Shown: positions 35,584-46,382, counted from the stretch's first letter. The stretch is DNA of 64,000 nucleotides from Bartonella sp. WD12.1 (GCF_002022415.1 NZ_MUBG01000001.1:372001-436000); one strand, 5' to 3'. The notes: generated from the sequence alone by a model not told the origin. Translations and numbers: made by a program.

Positions 35584-38229
35584 GTGCAGCACAAATACAG
35601 ACTAAATGTTTCGATATTATTAATGAGTAGTCTTCTCATACAAAATATAAATGCACGTGAAAAAATCACTGAAAATGTGAATGAGCTGTTGAAAAATTTA
35701 GTGATTGATAAAGGAGGGACACAGAGAAACGTACGCACTATTTGGGGTATCAGTCAGAATACTAAAATTGAAAGAGGTGAAATCAAAATTGTTGAGTACG
35801 GAAGCTCAGTGAATGCTACTGTTACCGAAGGTGGAAAACAGGTAGTTATGGGTGGAGCAACTGCAATGAATACTAAAGTCGAAGGTGGTAAGCAATTTGT
35901 TTTAGGAAGTAGTGATTTTCAGAGTAAGAAGAGTAGTGCTTATCATGCTATAATTTCTGGGAAAGATGGAGTTTTTGGGCAACAGAATGTATATGATGGT
36001 GGAGAATCTTGGTATACAAAAATTATGAAAGGGGGAGAGCAAAATGTTTATAAAGTAGTGCAAACAAAAAAAGGTGGTACTACATCAAATACTGAAGTTT
36101 CTGAAAATGGTAGGCAGCGCATTTTGGCAGGGGGTGAGGCTAAAAATGTTACTCTAAAAGATGATGCTGTTCAAATAGTATATAGGGGTGGGGTTGTAGA
36201 CAATCTAACAATTAGTGATTCTGCCAATTCATGGGTATATGTTGGCGCAACATTAACAGGAAAAACAATAGTTAATAATTCTGGGCATCTTCATCTTTAT
36301 GCTGGTGATCCTACAAGCCATATTACAAGAGAAGATATTATTGTGACTGGGCAGCCAAGTATATCATTGTTTTCTGTTGGTCCGTGGAGCGATGAAAGTA
36401 ACTCTCAAATTAATATTGAAAATTTAAGTGGGAATGGAACTGTTAGTGTTTCTTCTGTTGGGTATAACCATCATCATTTACATCTTTATGTTAAGAGTCT
36501 TTCAGGTAGTTTGCATTTCCAGTTTAATTTGAGTAATATGGGAGGCCGTAGCGATTACCTTTTAATTGATAATGGTACGGGTAATCATAAAATAAGCGTT
36601 ACTGATTCAGGTACTGAAATTGCAAATTTTTTCTTACAAAAGAATCATGTAGTTACCGGACTCAATTTAATTACCGATAAAAGTAGAAAAGCTAAGTTTA
36701 CTTTAGTAAATCGATCTGGTCAAAATACTAATGCTTTTGATGGTGGAACCTATATGTATGGTTTGTATTCTAGAGAAAGCGTGAAAAATGGAAAAAATGA
36801 AAAAATTTGGTATTTGGGGGCAAACATTCCTAAAACACATCGGATCCGATCTCGTCGGTATGCGGGGCAGCATGATTTCGATACTTCAGTGCTCAGTTCA
36901 GAAAGTTCGCAGGTTTCTGATGTATTAACTTCTCTATTTCTGGAAGATCGGGTTGCTGAACCTAAATCTCGAAGACGTCCTCCTCGGCATGTGAGACAGC
37001 ATGAGCCTGATATTTCAGTACTTAGTTCAGAAAGTCCGCAGGTTTCTGATGTATTAACTACTCCGTCTTTACAAGATCAAACCACTGAACCTAAACCTCG
37101 AAGACGTGCTCCTCGGCATGTGAGTCAGCATGAGCTTGATATTCCAGTGCTTAATTCAGAAAGCTCGCAGGTTACTGATCCGTCAACTGCTCCATCCTTA
37201 GAAGATCAGAACACTCAGCTTAAATCTCGAAAACGTTTTCCTCGGCATTTGAGTCAGTATCAGCCGAACTCTTTGGAGTTTGATTTAGAGGAACCGCAAG
37301 CTTCTGATTTTTTAACCACTCCTTCAACTGATGCAGTACTATCTCTAGCGGTTGCTCCTGAACTTGTTTTTAACAATGAGTTACAAAGTTTGCGTGCTGG
37401 AAGGGGTGTTTTAGAGAAAAATAGGGAGAATACGGCTCTCTGGACATATACGATCAAGAACAAAGAACAAATTGCTACAGGTCATACACACTTTAAGTTG
37501 GATCAAGCAGGGATAATGTTGGGTACTGATTGGGTAACACAGTTACTATATGGAAAGCTCTATATTGGTGGTTTTGGCAGTTATGATCAAGCACGTATTA
37601 ATCATGCTCGTCGTGGTGTCAGTGGTATGAATACTTATAGCTTTGGAACTTATGCGACCTATTTAAATGAATATGGTTGGTATTTGGATAGTATTGTGAA
37701 ATATAATCGTTACCAAAATCATCTTAAAGCAGTTTCTACAAGTGGTTTGGCTATCCAAGGAGATTATAATCAATGGGCGATAGGTACATCCTTGGAAGGA
37801 GGTTATCGTTTTCAAACAGGGCAAAGCACTTGGGTGCGACCTTATAGCCAATTCACGTGGTTACAGGTTAAAGATAAAGAAATACAGCTTTCCAATGGTA
37901 TGATAGGTGATATAAGTTCATCTACTTCATTACGTAGTGAGGTTGGACTGTCTATTAGGCATGCATTTAACTTTAATACAAATGTTTCTTCTTTAATAGG
38001 TTATGTGACGGCCGCTTGGTTGCGTGAGTATATAGATAATAATCATACAATGATTAATAAACGGCATAAATTTATCACTGACTTGTCTGACAATGCAGGT
38101 AAATTGGCAATAGGTTTGAATAGTTTTGTCAGCAAAAACTTAACATTTTATACAGAGGCTCAATATCTTAAAGGTCATAAAATGACGCAGTCACTTCAGG
38201 GGATTTTGGGTATACGCTACAGTTTTTAA
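35584..38229 (+). CDS. Autotransporter adhesin with arginine-rich tandem repeats
   Basis: The 881-residue protein has a signal peptide (residues 1-24, ending QNINA) and a passenger of AIDA-like glycine-rich repeats (such as VTEGGKQVVMGGATAMNTKV and VSENGRQRILAGGEAKNVTL, residues about 50-215). A pertactin-like beta-helix end follows at about 240-400. Next is a 43-residue tandem repeat region (428 to about 594) and a C-terminal beta-barrel (about 610-881) ending GILGIRYSF with the terminal Phe. It should be exported by Sec, inserted by Bam and displayed on the surface. The GTG start lies directly after an in-frame TAG, and no ATG start is available. Bartonella uses such proteins in host-cell contact; the target here is unknown. 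Confidence 0.88.
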   Translation: MQHKYRLNVSILLMSSLLIQNINAREKITENVNELLKNLVIDKGGTQRNVRTIWGISQNTKIERGEIKIVEYGSSVNATVTEGGKQVVMGGATAMNTKVEGGKQFVLGSSDFQSKKSSAYHAIISGKDGVFGQQNVYDGGESWYTKIMKGGEQNVYKVVQTKKGGTTSNTEVSENGRQRILAGGEAKNVTLKDDAVQIVYRGGVVDNLTISDSANSWVYVGATLTGKTIVNNSGHLHLYAGDPTSHITREDIIVTGQPSISLFSVGPWSDESNSQINIENLSGNGTVSVSSVGYNHHHLHLYVKSLSGSLHFQFNLSNMGGRSDYLLIDNGTGNHKISVTDSGTEIANFFLQKNHVVTGLNLITDKSRKAKFTLVNRSGQNTNAFDGGTYMYGLYSRESVKNGKNEKIWYLGANIPKTHRIRSRRYAGQHDFDTSVLSSESSQVSDVLTSLFLEDRVAEPKSRRRPPRHVRQHEPDISVLSSESPQVSDVLTTPSLQDQTTEPKPRRRAPRHVSQHELDIPVLNSESSQVTDPSTAPSLEDQNTQLKSRKRFPRHLSQYQPNSLEFDLEEPQASDFLTTPSTDAVLSLAVAPELVFNNELQSLRAGRGVLEKNRENTALWTYTIKNKEQIATGHTHFKLDQAGIMLGTDWVTQLLYGKLYIGGFGSYDQARINHARRGVSGMNTYSFGTYATYLNEYGWYLDSIVKYNRYQNHLKAVSTSGLAIQGDYNQWAIGTSLEGGYRFQTGQSTWVRPYSQFTWLQVKDKEIQLSNGMIGDISSSTSLRSEVGLSIRHAFNFNTNVSSLIGYVTAAWLREYIDNNHTMINKRHKFITDLSDNAGKLAIGLNSFVSKNLTFYTEAQYLKGHKMTQSLQGILGIRYSF
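36865..37365 (+). repeat. 129-bp in-frame tandem repeats in the autotransporter
   Basis: Three full 129-base units (36865-36993, 36994-37122, 37123-37251) and a diverged partial unit (from 37252) encode 43-residue repeats. Each begins xQHxxDxxVL and includes SSESxQVSD, an acidic E/Q-D pair and an arginine-rich end such as SRRRPPRHV. The units differ by point changes, so the array is old enough to have diverged but could still change copy number by recombination. It lies between the passenger beta-helix and the barrel. Confidence 0.9.
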
Positions 38230-39471
38230 GTATGCGATTATTTGTTCTCTGATCAACTTTAGATATGTATCTGTTTATTGCAAATAAATGCTTCAATGTG
38301 AGACCTATTTTCGAAAGAGTGTACTTTATAAGCTTTAATGTATTATTGTGTGTTGTGTTTTTGTATTTTGTCCTCCTATTTAATCCTTGATCTTAGAGGC
38401 ATATTTTAGAACAAACGGAGTATTCTTAAGTCAAATAAAATCTTATGGAATGAAAAAGGAGTCTTTGTTTTGCCTGCTTTTGAAACATATGAGTGATTTG
38501 ACCTAATTAATTGATCAAGATAATTGAGGATGTAAAGAAGTATCTCTTTTATAAAAGAAAATAGAAATAAAATAGCAGTGTCTTTAATTCTTATGTCTAT
38601 TTGTATTTCGTGTTGATAAAGCAATGTAAATTTAGTGCATTTGGAATTCTTTTATTTTTTTATGTTTGTGCATATTTTATAATTTTTTCAAGAAATAGGT
38701 TATGAAAATAGGTAAAAGCTCATTCTTCATTGAAATAAGCAGTTCGTTTATTGAAAATGCTTATTGATGCTTTGGTTCTGGCTATTTATGTGTGTGATGA
38801 TACAAGATTGGAATGTTTTTAACGGTGCCGTTTTGTTGGTTGTTCTTACAAAAGCAACTTTGTTCTCTTGGAGAAGTTAAGAACTTCTATTAACAATGTA
38901 TGAATAGCAATAATACATATAGGATTAATTTCTATTTTTATTTTAAGGAAAAGATTAGCATATTTTTTGTCGTGGCTAGAACAATTTCAAGCAAAGATTG
39001 TTTAGTTGTTTGTACTTCTTAGATAACTTGTTCAATTCACTATTTTAAGACATGATGATATTACCACTTTATGGTAGGGAGGTCGCCTGTGATAGCGTGA
39101 AAAAGATTAATTTCCAATTAGTTATGATGGTAGATTCAGTTTTTGAAGCAATGGGATGGGAAAGCGATGTTGGAGCGGTGATCAATCAAAAATATCTGGC
39201 CATCCGTATTGCAATATCATTAGATATTAAATGAAATGAGAATCTTCCTTTTTGTATGGATTTTTAATCAACACGATTAGATTTGACCTGTAGAAAATAG
39301 AAGATGATTTTGTAAGTGTGAAGTCATTGACCGATAGCATTTCTATTTTATAGAGGTAAGCTTTGTAAAAATATGCAATTTTAAAATTGATATAAATTCA
39401 CTAACGGTTACTTGGCAAAAGGCTTCTTATAGAATAACAAGATAATTTTTTATGAAATTAAAGGTAATCAA
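38230..39471. other. Long AT-rich spacer between autotransporter and ndk
   Basis: These 1.24 kb have no supported gene. A 60-codon frame at 39052-39234 has no recognised domain or ribosome site and is not called. A hydrophobic stretch readable around 38775-38880 (FWLFMCVMIQDWNVFNGAVL) may be a scrap of a lost membrane protein, but I cannot name it. In relatives an ABC-F ATPase gene often neighbours ndk; no trace was found. Confidence 0.4.
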
Positions 39472-39894
39472 ATGGCTGTAGAACGTACTTTTTCGATGAT
39501 TAAACCCGATGCAACGCGTCGTAATTTGACAGGAGCAATTACTAAAATGCTTGAAGATGCAGGTTTACGTGTTATTGCATCTAAACGTGTGTGGATGAGT
39601 CAACATGAAGCTGAAGGGTTTTATGCGGTTCATAAAGAACGCCCTTTCTTTGGAGAGTTAGTACAATTTATGTCTTCTGGTCCAACTGTTGTTCAGGTTT
39701 TGGAAGGAGAAGATGCAATCGCGAAAAACCGTGAAGTTATGGGGGCTACGAATCCTGCTGATGCACAGGAAGGGACAATTCGTAAAGTATACGCCTTGTC
39801 GATTGGTGAAAATTCTGTTCATGGTTCAGATAGTGCTGAATCTGCAAAAACAGAAATAGCTTATTGGTTTTCCGATATTGAAATCGTTGGTTAA
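39472..39894 (+). CDS. ndk: Nucleoside diphosphate kinase
   Basis: Ndk balances nucleoside triphosphate pools by phosphate transfer through an active-site histidine, visible in [17 protein letters not shown]. The opening [15 protein letters not shown] is the family start. At 140 residues it is the standard length. AAAGG precedes the ATG. A strong intrinsic terminator 20 bases after the stop makes it monocistronic. Confidence 0.98.
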   Translation: MAVERTFSMIKPDATRRNLTGAITKMLEDAGLRVIASKRVWMSQHEAEGFYAVHKERPFFGELVQFMSSGPTVVQVLEGEDAIAKNREVMGATNPADAQEGTIRKVYALSIGENSVHGSDSAESAKTEIAYWFSDIEIVG

Positions 39895-39916
39895 TGAAAG
39901 CATGTGCGAAAATTAG

Positions 39917-39946
39917 AAAATCCTGAAATAGTGTTCAGGATTTTTT
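39917..39946 (+). terminator. Intrinsic terminator of ndk
   Basis: An 11-bp stem, AAAATCCTGAA (39917-39927) with TTCAGGATTTT (39934-39944), has a six-base loop and continues into a run of Ts. It sits 20 bases after the ndk stop. Confidence 0.85.
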
Positions 39947-40217
39947 CTTGCTAAGTGATAAATCTCTATTCAAAAATTCATAACATAAATATCATATAAA
40001 TTTTTCGATTGTTTTAAGATAATACTCCATTTCCAATATATGCAATGGAGTATTTTATCACGACAAAAGCTCAAAAATGCATAATTGTAATCGATGGCTT
40101 TATTATTTGCATATTTTCCGAATTTTACCATTGATATTAAAAAACATTACATTTCAGTACAATAGTATCGGATATTTTTCTAACCGCTAATTAAGCTACA
40201 ATTTTATCATTTATCTT
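39947..40217. other. Spacer between convergent ndk and pgsA, with an 11-bp hairpin
   Basis: AATACTCCATT (40021-40031) and AATGGAGTATT (40044-40054) are perfect inverted repeats around a 12-base loop. It may help end transcription from either side, though no strong T run follows on either strand. Nothing else is seen. Confidence 0.45.
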
Positions 40218-40799
40218 TTATGTAATAACGTGTTTTAAGCCTGCACGAAAATAATCCCATCCTGTCCACAATGTGAGAAGAGCTGCAATCCATAGCATAG
40301 TTATGCCAAATTCCATTGTATAAGGAAAAATTTTATTACCAGCTGGGCCTGCTAAGAGAAAGATAATGGCTACCATTTGTACAGAAGTTTTCCATTTTGC
40401 AAGACAAGAGACGGGAACACTAACTTTTAATTCAACCAAATATTCACGTAATCCTGATACAAGAATTTCCCTACAAAGAATGATAATGGCTGCCCAAAGT
40501 GTCCACCCAGCAATAGTGCTATCTGCTGCAAGCAACAGCAAACAGGATGAAACAAGCAGTTTATCTGCAATTGGATCTAACATACGACCAATGTTGGATG
40601 TTTGTTTCCAAATACGGGCAAGATAGCCATCCAAAAAATCTGTAATAGATGCAATCACAAAAATAAAAACAGCGATCCAGCGTCCAATATCGCTTGATTG
40701 TAGCCGTCCTTCTAAAAAAAAACACGCAACAACTAATGGAACTGCGACAATTCGTGCGTAAGTCAGAATATTTGGAAAAGAGAAAGTATGATTTTCCAT
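40218..40799 (-). CDS. pgsA: CDP-diacylglycerol-glycerol-3-phosphate 3-phosphatidyltransferase
   Basis: PgsA makes phosphatidylglycerol phosphate, the precursor of phosphatidylglycerol and cardiolipin. The CDP-alcohol phosphotransferase signature is complete in SITDFLDGYLARIWKQTSNIG and the following MLDPIADKLL. Four or five membrane segments are present. I set the start at the ATG at 40799 (MENHTFSFPNILTYARIVAV), which matches family N-termini. A longer frame from 40856 would add 19 unlike residues but begins only 18 bases after uvrC, so it is not excluded. The gene is cotranscribed with uvrC. Confidence 0.93.
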   Translation of the reverse strand: MENHTFSFPNILTYARIVAVPLVVACFFLEGRLQSSDIGRWIAVFIFVIASITDFLDGYLARIWKQTSNIGRMLDPIADKLLVSSCLLLLAADSTIAGWTLWAAIIILCREILVSGLREYLVELKVSVPVSCLAKWKTSVQMVAIIFLLAGPAGNKIFPYTMEFGITMLWIAALLTLWTGWDYFRAGLKHVIT

Positions 40800-40874
40800 T
40801 GAGCCGTTTTCAATCCTTTGTGAAGTACAGCATGTTTTATAAACGTAACAAGGCAATGAATATGAAGCAAGTCC

Positions 40875-42860
40875 TTATTTTTCATTAAAATGGTTATGAA
40901 TTTTTTGTGCCATTGCGGTAGAAATACCTGCTACTTTGTTTAAATCTTCAACAGAAGCATTGGCGATGGCTTTGGTGCTTCCAAAATGGTTAAGCAAAGT
41001 ATATTTTCTTGTAGGGCCTATATTTTCGATTTCATCAAGTAGATTTTTGAATGTTTCTTTTTTTCGTTTTATTCTATGGGTTTCGAGTGCAAACCGGTGT
41101 GCTTCATCACGTAAACGTTGCAAAAAGTAAAGAATAGGATCGTGTGAGGGGAGTGTGAAAGGTAGTTTCCCTTTTATAAAAAATCGTTCACGACCGGTAT
41201 TACGGTCAGCACCTTTAGCTATACCAATTGCTGTGACAAAATCATCTAATCCCAATTGAGATAATAATGTACGAACGACATTTATTTGTCCTTCACCACC
41301 ATCAATTAGGATAAGATCAGGCCAAATGGGAAAAGAATTATCACTATCATTTTTTGTATCTTTGTTCCTATTAGGCAAGCCATGTTCTTTAATAAGACGT
41401 GAAAATCTTCGTTCAATAACTTCTTTCATCATACTAAGATCATCACCAGGTGTAATATCAGTCGAACGAATGTTGAATTTGCGATATTGATTTTTAATAA
41501 ATCCTGTTTGATCAAAAACAACCATTGCACCTACCGCATTGGTACCCATGATATGTGAATTGTCATAGATTTCTATGCGGCGTGGGGTATGGGGTAGTTG
41601 AAATGTTTCAGCAACACCTTGAAGGAGTTTTATATGTGTTGCTGTTTCAGCAAGTTTACGTCCCAGAGCTTCATAAGCATTGGTATAAGCGTGATTAACA
41701 AGAGATTTGCGTTCACCTTTTTGCGGTAAGGATAGAAATATTTTGTGATTTGCTTTTAGATTTAATGCTTCCGTAAGAAGTGCTTCTTCTTCAATTTTTT
41801 CCGATAAAAGAATGAGTTTTGGAATTGGTTTATCATCATAAAATTGGGTGATAAAACTCGTTAAAATCTCAGCATTAGAGAAAGATGAATCTGCTTTTGG
41901 AAAATAAGCTCGATTTCCCCAATTTTGCCCCATGCGGAAAAAAAACACTTGAATACAGGTCATTCCTCCTTGTTGTGCAATTGCAAATACATCCGCTTCT
42001 TTTACCGTTTGAGGATTAATGCCTTGATGGCTTTGTATATGAGAAAGGGCTGATAAACGGTCGCGATAAGCAATAGCTTGTTCAAAATCAAGATTTTCTG
42101 AGGCTTTATGCATAGCTTGAGCCATATCTTTTTTTACCGATTGGCTTTTCCCAGAAAGGAAAGCTTTTGCTTTTTGAACCAGTTTTATATAATCGCTATC
42201 ATTGATTTCATGTGTACAAGGGGCTGAACATCGCTTGATTTGATAAAGCAAACAAGGTCGTGTGCGATTGTTAAAAACTGAATCAGCACAAGTTCTTAAT
42301 AAAAAAGCGCGTTGTAAGACGTTGATTGTTTGTGCAACAGCACCGGAAGAGGCAAAAGGACCGAAATAATGGGCTTTTCGTGTTCGAGCGCCGCGATGTT
42401 TGTAAAGTGCAGGTGCTCGGTGATCATCAGTAATAATGATATAGGGGAAGCTTTTGTCATCGCGCAGTAGTACATTAAAACGCGGGTGTAATCTTTTGAT
42501 GAGATTAGCTTCTAAAAGTAATGCTTCTGTCTCTGTATGGGTAACAACAAATTCCATATGATATGTTGCACTAATCATACGAATAATACGGTTATTATGC
42601 CCTTGTTCACGGGTATAGCTTGAAACGCGTTTTTTTAAATTCCGTGCTTTACCAACATAGAGAACGTCACCATTTTCATTAAACATTCGATAAACCCCTG
42701 GTTTGTGAGGAAGGTGTTTAACAAATTCTTGTATAAGTGCAGCTCCTTTGAGTTGATGGTTATCATTTCTTTGGTGAGCATTGTCCCATATGATATTAGA
42801 CAGAAAAGATAGTTTTTTTTCTTTATTTGGAAGACAGGATGTATCGTTTTTCAGGGTCAT
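40875..42860 (-). CDS. uvrC: Excinuclease ABC subunit C
   Basis: UvrC makes both incisions in nucleotide excision repair. Domains in order are the GIY-YIG nuclease ([20 protein letters not shown], about residues 53-130), the cysteine-containing segment and UVR motif (about 200-270), the RNase H-like nuclease with [20 protein letters not shown] and [13 protein letters not shown], and a C-terminal helix-hairpin-helix pair. It is 661 residues, with an N-terminal extension of about 40 residues common in Rhizobiales. It is followed closely by pgsA. Confidence 0.97.
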   Translation of the reverse strand: MTLKNDTSCLPNKEKKLSFLSNIIWDNAHQRNDNHQLKGAALIQEFVKHLPHKPGVYRMFNENGDVLYVGKARNLKKRVSSYTREQGHNNRIIRMISATYHMEFVVTHTETEALLLEANLIKRLHPRFNVLLRDDKSFPYIIITDDHRAPALYKHRGARTRKAHYFGPFASSGAVAQTINVLQRAFLLRTCADSVFNNRTRPCLLYQIKRCSAPCTHEINDSDYIKLVQKAKAFLSGKSQSVKKDMAQAMHKASENLDFEQAIAYRDRLSALSHIQSHQGINPQTVKEADVFAIAQQGGMTCIQVFFFRMGQNWGNRAYFPKADSSFSNAEILTSFITQFYDDKPIPKLILLSEKIEEEALLTEALNLKANHKIFLSLPQKGERKSLVNHAYTNAYEALGRKLAETATHIKLLQGVAETFQLPHTPRRIEIYDNSHIMGTNAVGAMVVFDQTGFIKNQYRKFNIRSTDITPGDDLSMMKEVIERRFSRLIKEHGLPNRNKDTKNDSDNSFPIWPDLILIDGGEGQINVVRTLLSQLGLDDFVTAIGIAKGADRNTGRERFFIKGKLPFTLPSHDPILYFLQRLRDEAHRFALETHRIKRKKETFKNLLDEIENIGPTRKYTLLNHFGSTKAIANASVEDLNKVAGISTAMAQKIHNHFNEK

Positions 42861-43297
42861 TCAATTTTTCCAACAAGATTTTGCGTTTGCCACGTGAAAT
42901 GTTGTTTTCTGTCAAATATTATTATTCGTTTGTTTGAAGTTTTATCTCCCAATAAATAGACGCATTATAGTATAAATTCTATGATTTTTAATTATCATTT
43001 TAGACCAAAGATCATCAAGTTAATTCCATAAGGCAATTTATGAGCTGGTCTATCCTACCTATAAATTAATTGAAAGAGTGAGTTTGATTATAGCCTGATT
43101 ACCAGAGATTTTTAGAATGGTTTTGGAAAAAGAAAATCAAATTTATATTGTTAGCCGTCATATTCATTTCTGTTTTATAATCAATCTTCAAAAGTTGAGT
43201 AATCTGTAATGGAGTAAGTTCTCTTGCTAATCAGCTTGATAGCTTTATCTTCGTTGTGAAGAGTGCTTTATTAAAGTGGAATGCCTTCATATTATAA
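42861..43297. other. Spacer between rlmJ and uvrC
   Basis: About 440 AT-rich bases with no readable gene or clear remnant. It should contain the uvrC-pgsA promoter. Confidence 0.4.
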
Positions 43298-44149
43298 CTA
43301 TTCTTTATGGAGCCATTTATAGGTAATTTGCGCACTCTTATCCTGTCCAAGACGGTTAATAAGGAAAGGAGTAAGTTTTTGCATTTCTTCTTCAAGAAGA
43401 TAAGGAGGATTGATAAGAATCATACCACTCCCATTCATTGTAGTTGGTGTTATTTTTTTTCGAATACGCATTTCAAGCTGGAGAATTTTTGGAATTCCCG
43501 TTTTATGTAGAGCATGAAGAAAATTCTCGATTTCTTCATTATATTTAACAGGATACCATAAAGCGTAAGTGCCTCCAGAAAAACGTCGATATGCTTTCAC
43601 CACCCCATCAATGAGACGAGAAAATTCATCAGGTTTTTCAAAAGGTGGATCAACAAGAATAAACCCACGTTTTTCTTTTGGTGGTAAGTGAGAATTTAAA
43701 GAGAGCCAACCATTTAAATGCAAAATTTTTGTTTGATAATCGCCGGCAAAGTTGTTTACTAAGGTTTGGTAATCTTCCTTATGTAATTCAATAGCAGTGA
43801 GCCGGTCTTGCTTACGCAATAGTTGACGGATAAAAATAGGTGATCCAGGATAGAATATAAGCTCTTTATTTCCTTTATTTATTGTATTAATGACATTACA
43901 CCATGGATGTAAGAGTGTTTTCACATCTTCCGGAATGGGTGTTGACAAAAGCCTTCCCACGCCATCACGCCATTCTCCTGTTTTATGTGCTTCTAGGGAA
44001 GAGAGATTATAAAGTCCAATTCCTGCATGCGTATCTATAACGCGAAAAGCTTTTTCTTTACGTTTGAGGTACTCTACGATGCGTGTGACAATAATGTGTT
44101 TAAAAACATCAGCAAAATTGCCAGCATGATAAATATGCCGATAATTCAT
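43298..44149 (-). CDS. rlmJ: 23S rRNA (adenine2030-N6)-methyltransferase
   Basis: The protein begins MNYRHIYHAGNFADVFKHII, a hallmark of RlmJ (YhiR). It has the methyltransferase loop VIDTHAGIGLYNL and the catalytic DPPF motif in FILVDPPFEKPDEFSRL. RlmJ methylates A2030 of 23S rRNA. I chose the third codon of the open frame (44149) as start because the family begins there; two further codons upstream (from 44155) are possible. The 283-residue length is normal. It is monocistronic. Confidence 0.94.
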   Translation of the reverse strand: MNYRHIYHAGNFADVFKHIIVTRIVEYLKRKEKAFRVIDTHAGIGLYNLSSLEAHKTGEWRDGVGRLLSTPIPEDVKTLLHPWCNVINTINKGNKELIFYPGSPIFIRQLLRKQDRLTAIELHKEDYQTLVNNFAGDYQTKILHLNGWLSLNSHLPPKEKRGFILVDPPFEKPDEFSRLIDGVVKAYRRFSGGTYALWYPVKYNEEIENFLHALHKTGIPKILQLEMRIRKKITPTTMNGSGMILINPPYLLEEEMQKLTPFLINRLGQDKSAQITYKWLHKE

Positions 44150-44155
44150 AACCAA

Positions 44156-44637
44156 ATTTTATCATATATATGATTGATTGACCAAAATTCTTTTATTTCT
44201 TTTTAAATCTTTTTTTGATGTAAAATAACAATTTTATGTATCAGTGAGAGCTCTATTATAAAAGCAATATATTGATTAAAAAGGCTGATGCATCTAGAAA
44301 ACTTCACTATGCATTGGCGTTTATCCATTATATTATTTTTTACATCGATGCGATTTATATAAATGAGGTTTATCGTTAGTATTTAGGCTATTTACCAACC
44401 CAATGAAAAATTAGTGCTTGTAAAGTAAACACAGTTATTTTGTCGGAATTTTTTCAAATTATAAGATCATACTGGGTAAAATCTCTATCTTTTATTAACA
44501 TGATTATCTCGTGCTAAAATAATAAGATGATTGTACATAATATTTGTCTTTAAAATTAGTATGGGTTTGAAAGCATTTCAATTCACTCAAAATATATTGA
44601 TAAATCATTATCAAATAAATATTAAGGTTTTATAATA
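44156..44637. other. Divergent spacer between rlmJ and nagZ
   Basis: About 480 AT-rich bases with no gene. In other Rhizobiales an SPOR-domain gene usually precedes nagZ; no remnant could be read. Confidence 0.4.
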
Positions 44638-45672
44638 ATGTTAGAAATAAAAGCCATGATTACCGGTATTTCAGGTCCGGTTCTAACAAATGATGAAAAG
44701 GCATTTATTACTGAGCATAAGCCTTGGGCTTTTATTTTATTTGCGCGTAATATTAGTACCGCAGACGATATCAAAGCACTTACTGCATCTTTATGTGAAG
44801 TTAGTGAACGTGATGATATTTTTATTTTCATTGATCAGGAAGGGGGAAGGGTGCAACGCTTGCGCCCACCTTTAGCACCTAATTATCCAATGGCTGCAAC
44901 TTTAGGAGCTATTTATAAAAAAAATCAGGAAGCAGGTCTTCGTGCTGCTTGGATTATGTCACGGCTTCATGCTTTTGATTTGATGAAGCTTGGCATTAAT
45001 GCAAATTGTCTTCCGTTGTTAGATGTACCGGTGGTAGGGGCTCATGACGTTATTGGAACGCGCGCTTATGCTCAAGAACCAGAAACGGTTACTGCTTTAG
45101 GGCGTGCAGCTGCTAGGGGGCTTTTAGATGGTGGTGTTTTACCAGTAATGAAACATATTCCCGGACATGGTCGGGCATTGTGCGATACGCACTTAAAGAT
45201 GGCACGCGTAGATGCAACCTTTGATATTTTAGAACAATATGATTTTATACCTTTTAGAAATTTAGCGGATTTTCCAGCTGCAATGACTGCTCATATTGTT
45301 TATGAGGCAATTGACGATAAAGTACCTGCAACATTGTCTAAGAAAGTTGTAGAGGATATTATTCGTAAAAAGATTGGTTTTGATGGTCTTTTAATGACAG
45401 ATGATGTGTCAATGAAAGGTCTTTCAGAGAGTATATGTTCGAACGATCTTTCAGATTTAACACATAAAATTTTTGCAGCAGGTTGTGATATTGTTCTTCA
45501 TTGTAATGGTAATTTGGAAGAAATGCTTGTTATTGCTCATGCTACTCCGTTTTTATCAGGAAAAGCCTTAGAGCGTGCTTGTAATGCCCATGCTAGGGTT
45601 GGAAAGCCTGATGTGTCAGATGAGGTTGCTTTAAGAGAAGAATTTTCAAGTCTCTTAGCTTTTGTTAAATAA
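44638..45672 (+). CDS. nagZ: Beta-N-acetylhexosaminidase
   Basis: NagZ removes N-acetylglucosamine from anhydro-muropeptides in the cytoplasm during cell-wall recycling. The family signature K-H-x-P-G-H-G-x4-D-x-H is seen in MKHIPGHGRALCDTHLKMA, supplying the Asp-His dyad. The nucleophile aspartate is in LLMTDDVSMKGL. The length is 344. It was once followed by the tat genes, now fossil (see 46043-47252). Confidence 0.95.
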   Translation: MLEIKAMITGISGPVLTNDEKAFITEHKPWAFILFARNISTADDIKALTASLCEVSERDDIFIFIDQEGGRVQRLRPPLAPNYPMAATLGAIYKKNQEAGLRAAWIMSRLHAFDLMKLGINANCLPLLDVPVVGAHDVIGTRAYAQEPETVTALGRAAARGLLDGGVLPVMKHIPGHGRALCDTHLKMARVDATFDILEQYDFIPFRNLADFPAAMTAHIVYEAIDDKVPATLSKKVVEDIIRKKIGFDGLLMTDDVSMKGLSESICSNDLSDLTHKIFAAGCDIVLHCNGNLEEMLVIAHATPFLSGKALERACNAHARVGKPDVSDEVALREEFSSLLAFVK

Positions 45673-46042
45673 ATATGTAATTTTGAGTTGGCTTGATTTA
45701 TTAAATATGTTGCATAAGAGTGAAAATGGCATAACAATATTAGCTTGAGACAATCGATGTTTTGTTACGTTTCATTTAGAAAAGAAATGTACAAATAAGA
45801 TATAATTATATTTAAAATATCATTTATATAGTGAGTGTTCATGCTATGAAATTGAAGTTGGTTTCAACAATTTCAATTGTTATCAGTAAAATTTGCAAGT
45901 CAAATGCCAAAAGAAATTCTTCTTTTTTAAAAACAGGAAAAAGCCTGTTTCTAAAAAGTAATATATGAAATCACAAAGACGAAATCATAATTTTAGCATG
46001 AATCATTTTAAGTGAGAAAGTCGAGTCTAAACAATGTGTAGG
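45673..46042. other. Spacer after nagZ with a terminator-like hairpin
   Basis: No gene is readable. Relatives carry scpA, scpB and tatA here. AAACAGG (45932-45938) and CCTGTTT (45945-45951) form a 7-bp stem with a six-base loop. On the minus strand it is followed by a short T run, on the plus strand by CTAAAAAG. Role uncertain. Confidence 0.4.
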
Positions 46043-46382
46043 ATGTGGGATTAATAGGGCAAAGTTTTTAATTATCTTATTTGTTTTTATTATTGTAGTT
46101 GAATTAAAAAATTGGCCTAATGTATAATAATAAAGGCCAAGGCATATATACGTTTGACGGCCAATAAATCTCAACATCAGTTTGATGATACAATAAAATA
46201 AACTGAATTGAATAATTTGCAAAAGACATTATCAAATAACAAAAATTCCTAATCCTTACAAAGAATTAACGATTTTTTTTGATTCAATTCATGATGTATT
46301 GAAGGATATCCAAGATAATCTTGATGTAAATACGATATTTCATAAATTGGAACAAGATAAAGGCGTTTTTTACATGCGCTAA
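46043..46382 (+). pseudogene. tatB: Fossil tatB (twin-arginine translocase subunit)
   Basis: Three broken frames in order reproduce TatB. First is the membrane segment (AKFLIILFVFIIVVELKNWP, near 46059-46118), matching the TatB N-terminal helix and its conserved hinge. After stops and a frame change, SQHQFDDTIK-stop-TELNNLQKTL (46160-46240) aligns with the TatB amphipathic segment of the type FQQQFDDAVREAELDDLRKT. After another shift, NPYKELTIFFDSIHDVLKDI leads to a stop at 46382. At least two frameshifts and several stops rule out function. Position, just before tatC and after nagZ, is the expected Rhizobiales one. Identification is by reading, not alignment software. Confidence 0.75.

Noticed and set aside
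39052-39234. A 60-codon frame upstream of ndk
   Set aside because: No ribosome site, no recognised domain, and it lies in a decayed 1.2 kb spacer; chance frame more likely.
45971-46222. An 83-codon minus-strand frame after nagZ
   Set aside because: It runs antisense to the tatB fossil and has no family resemblance.
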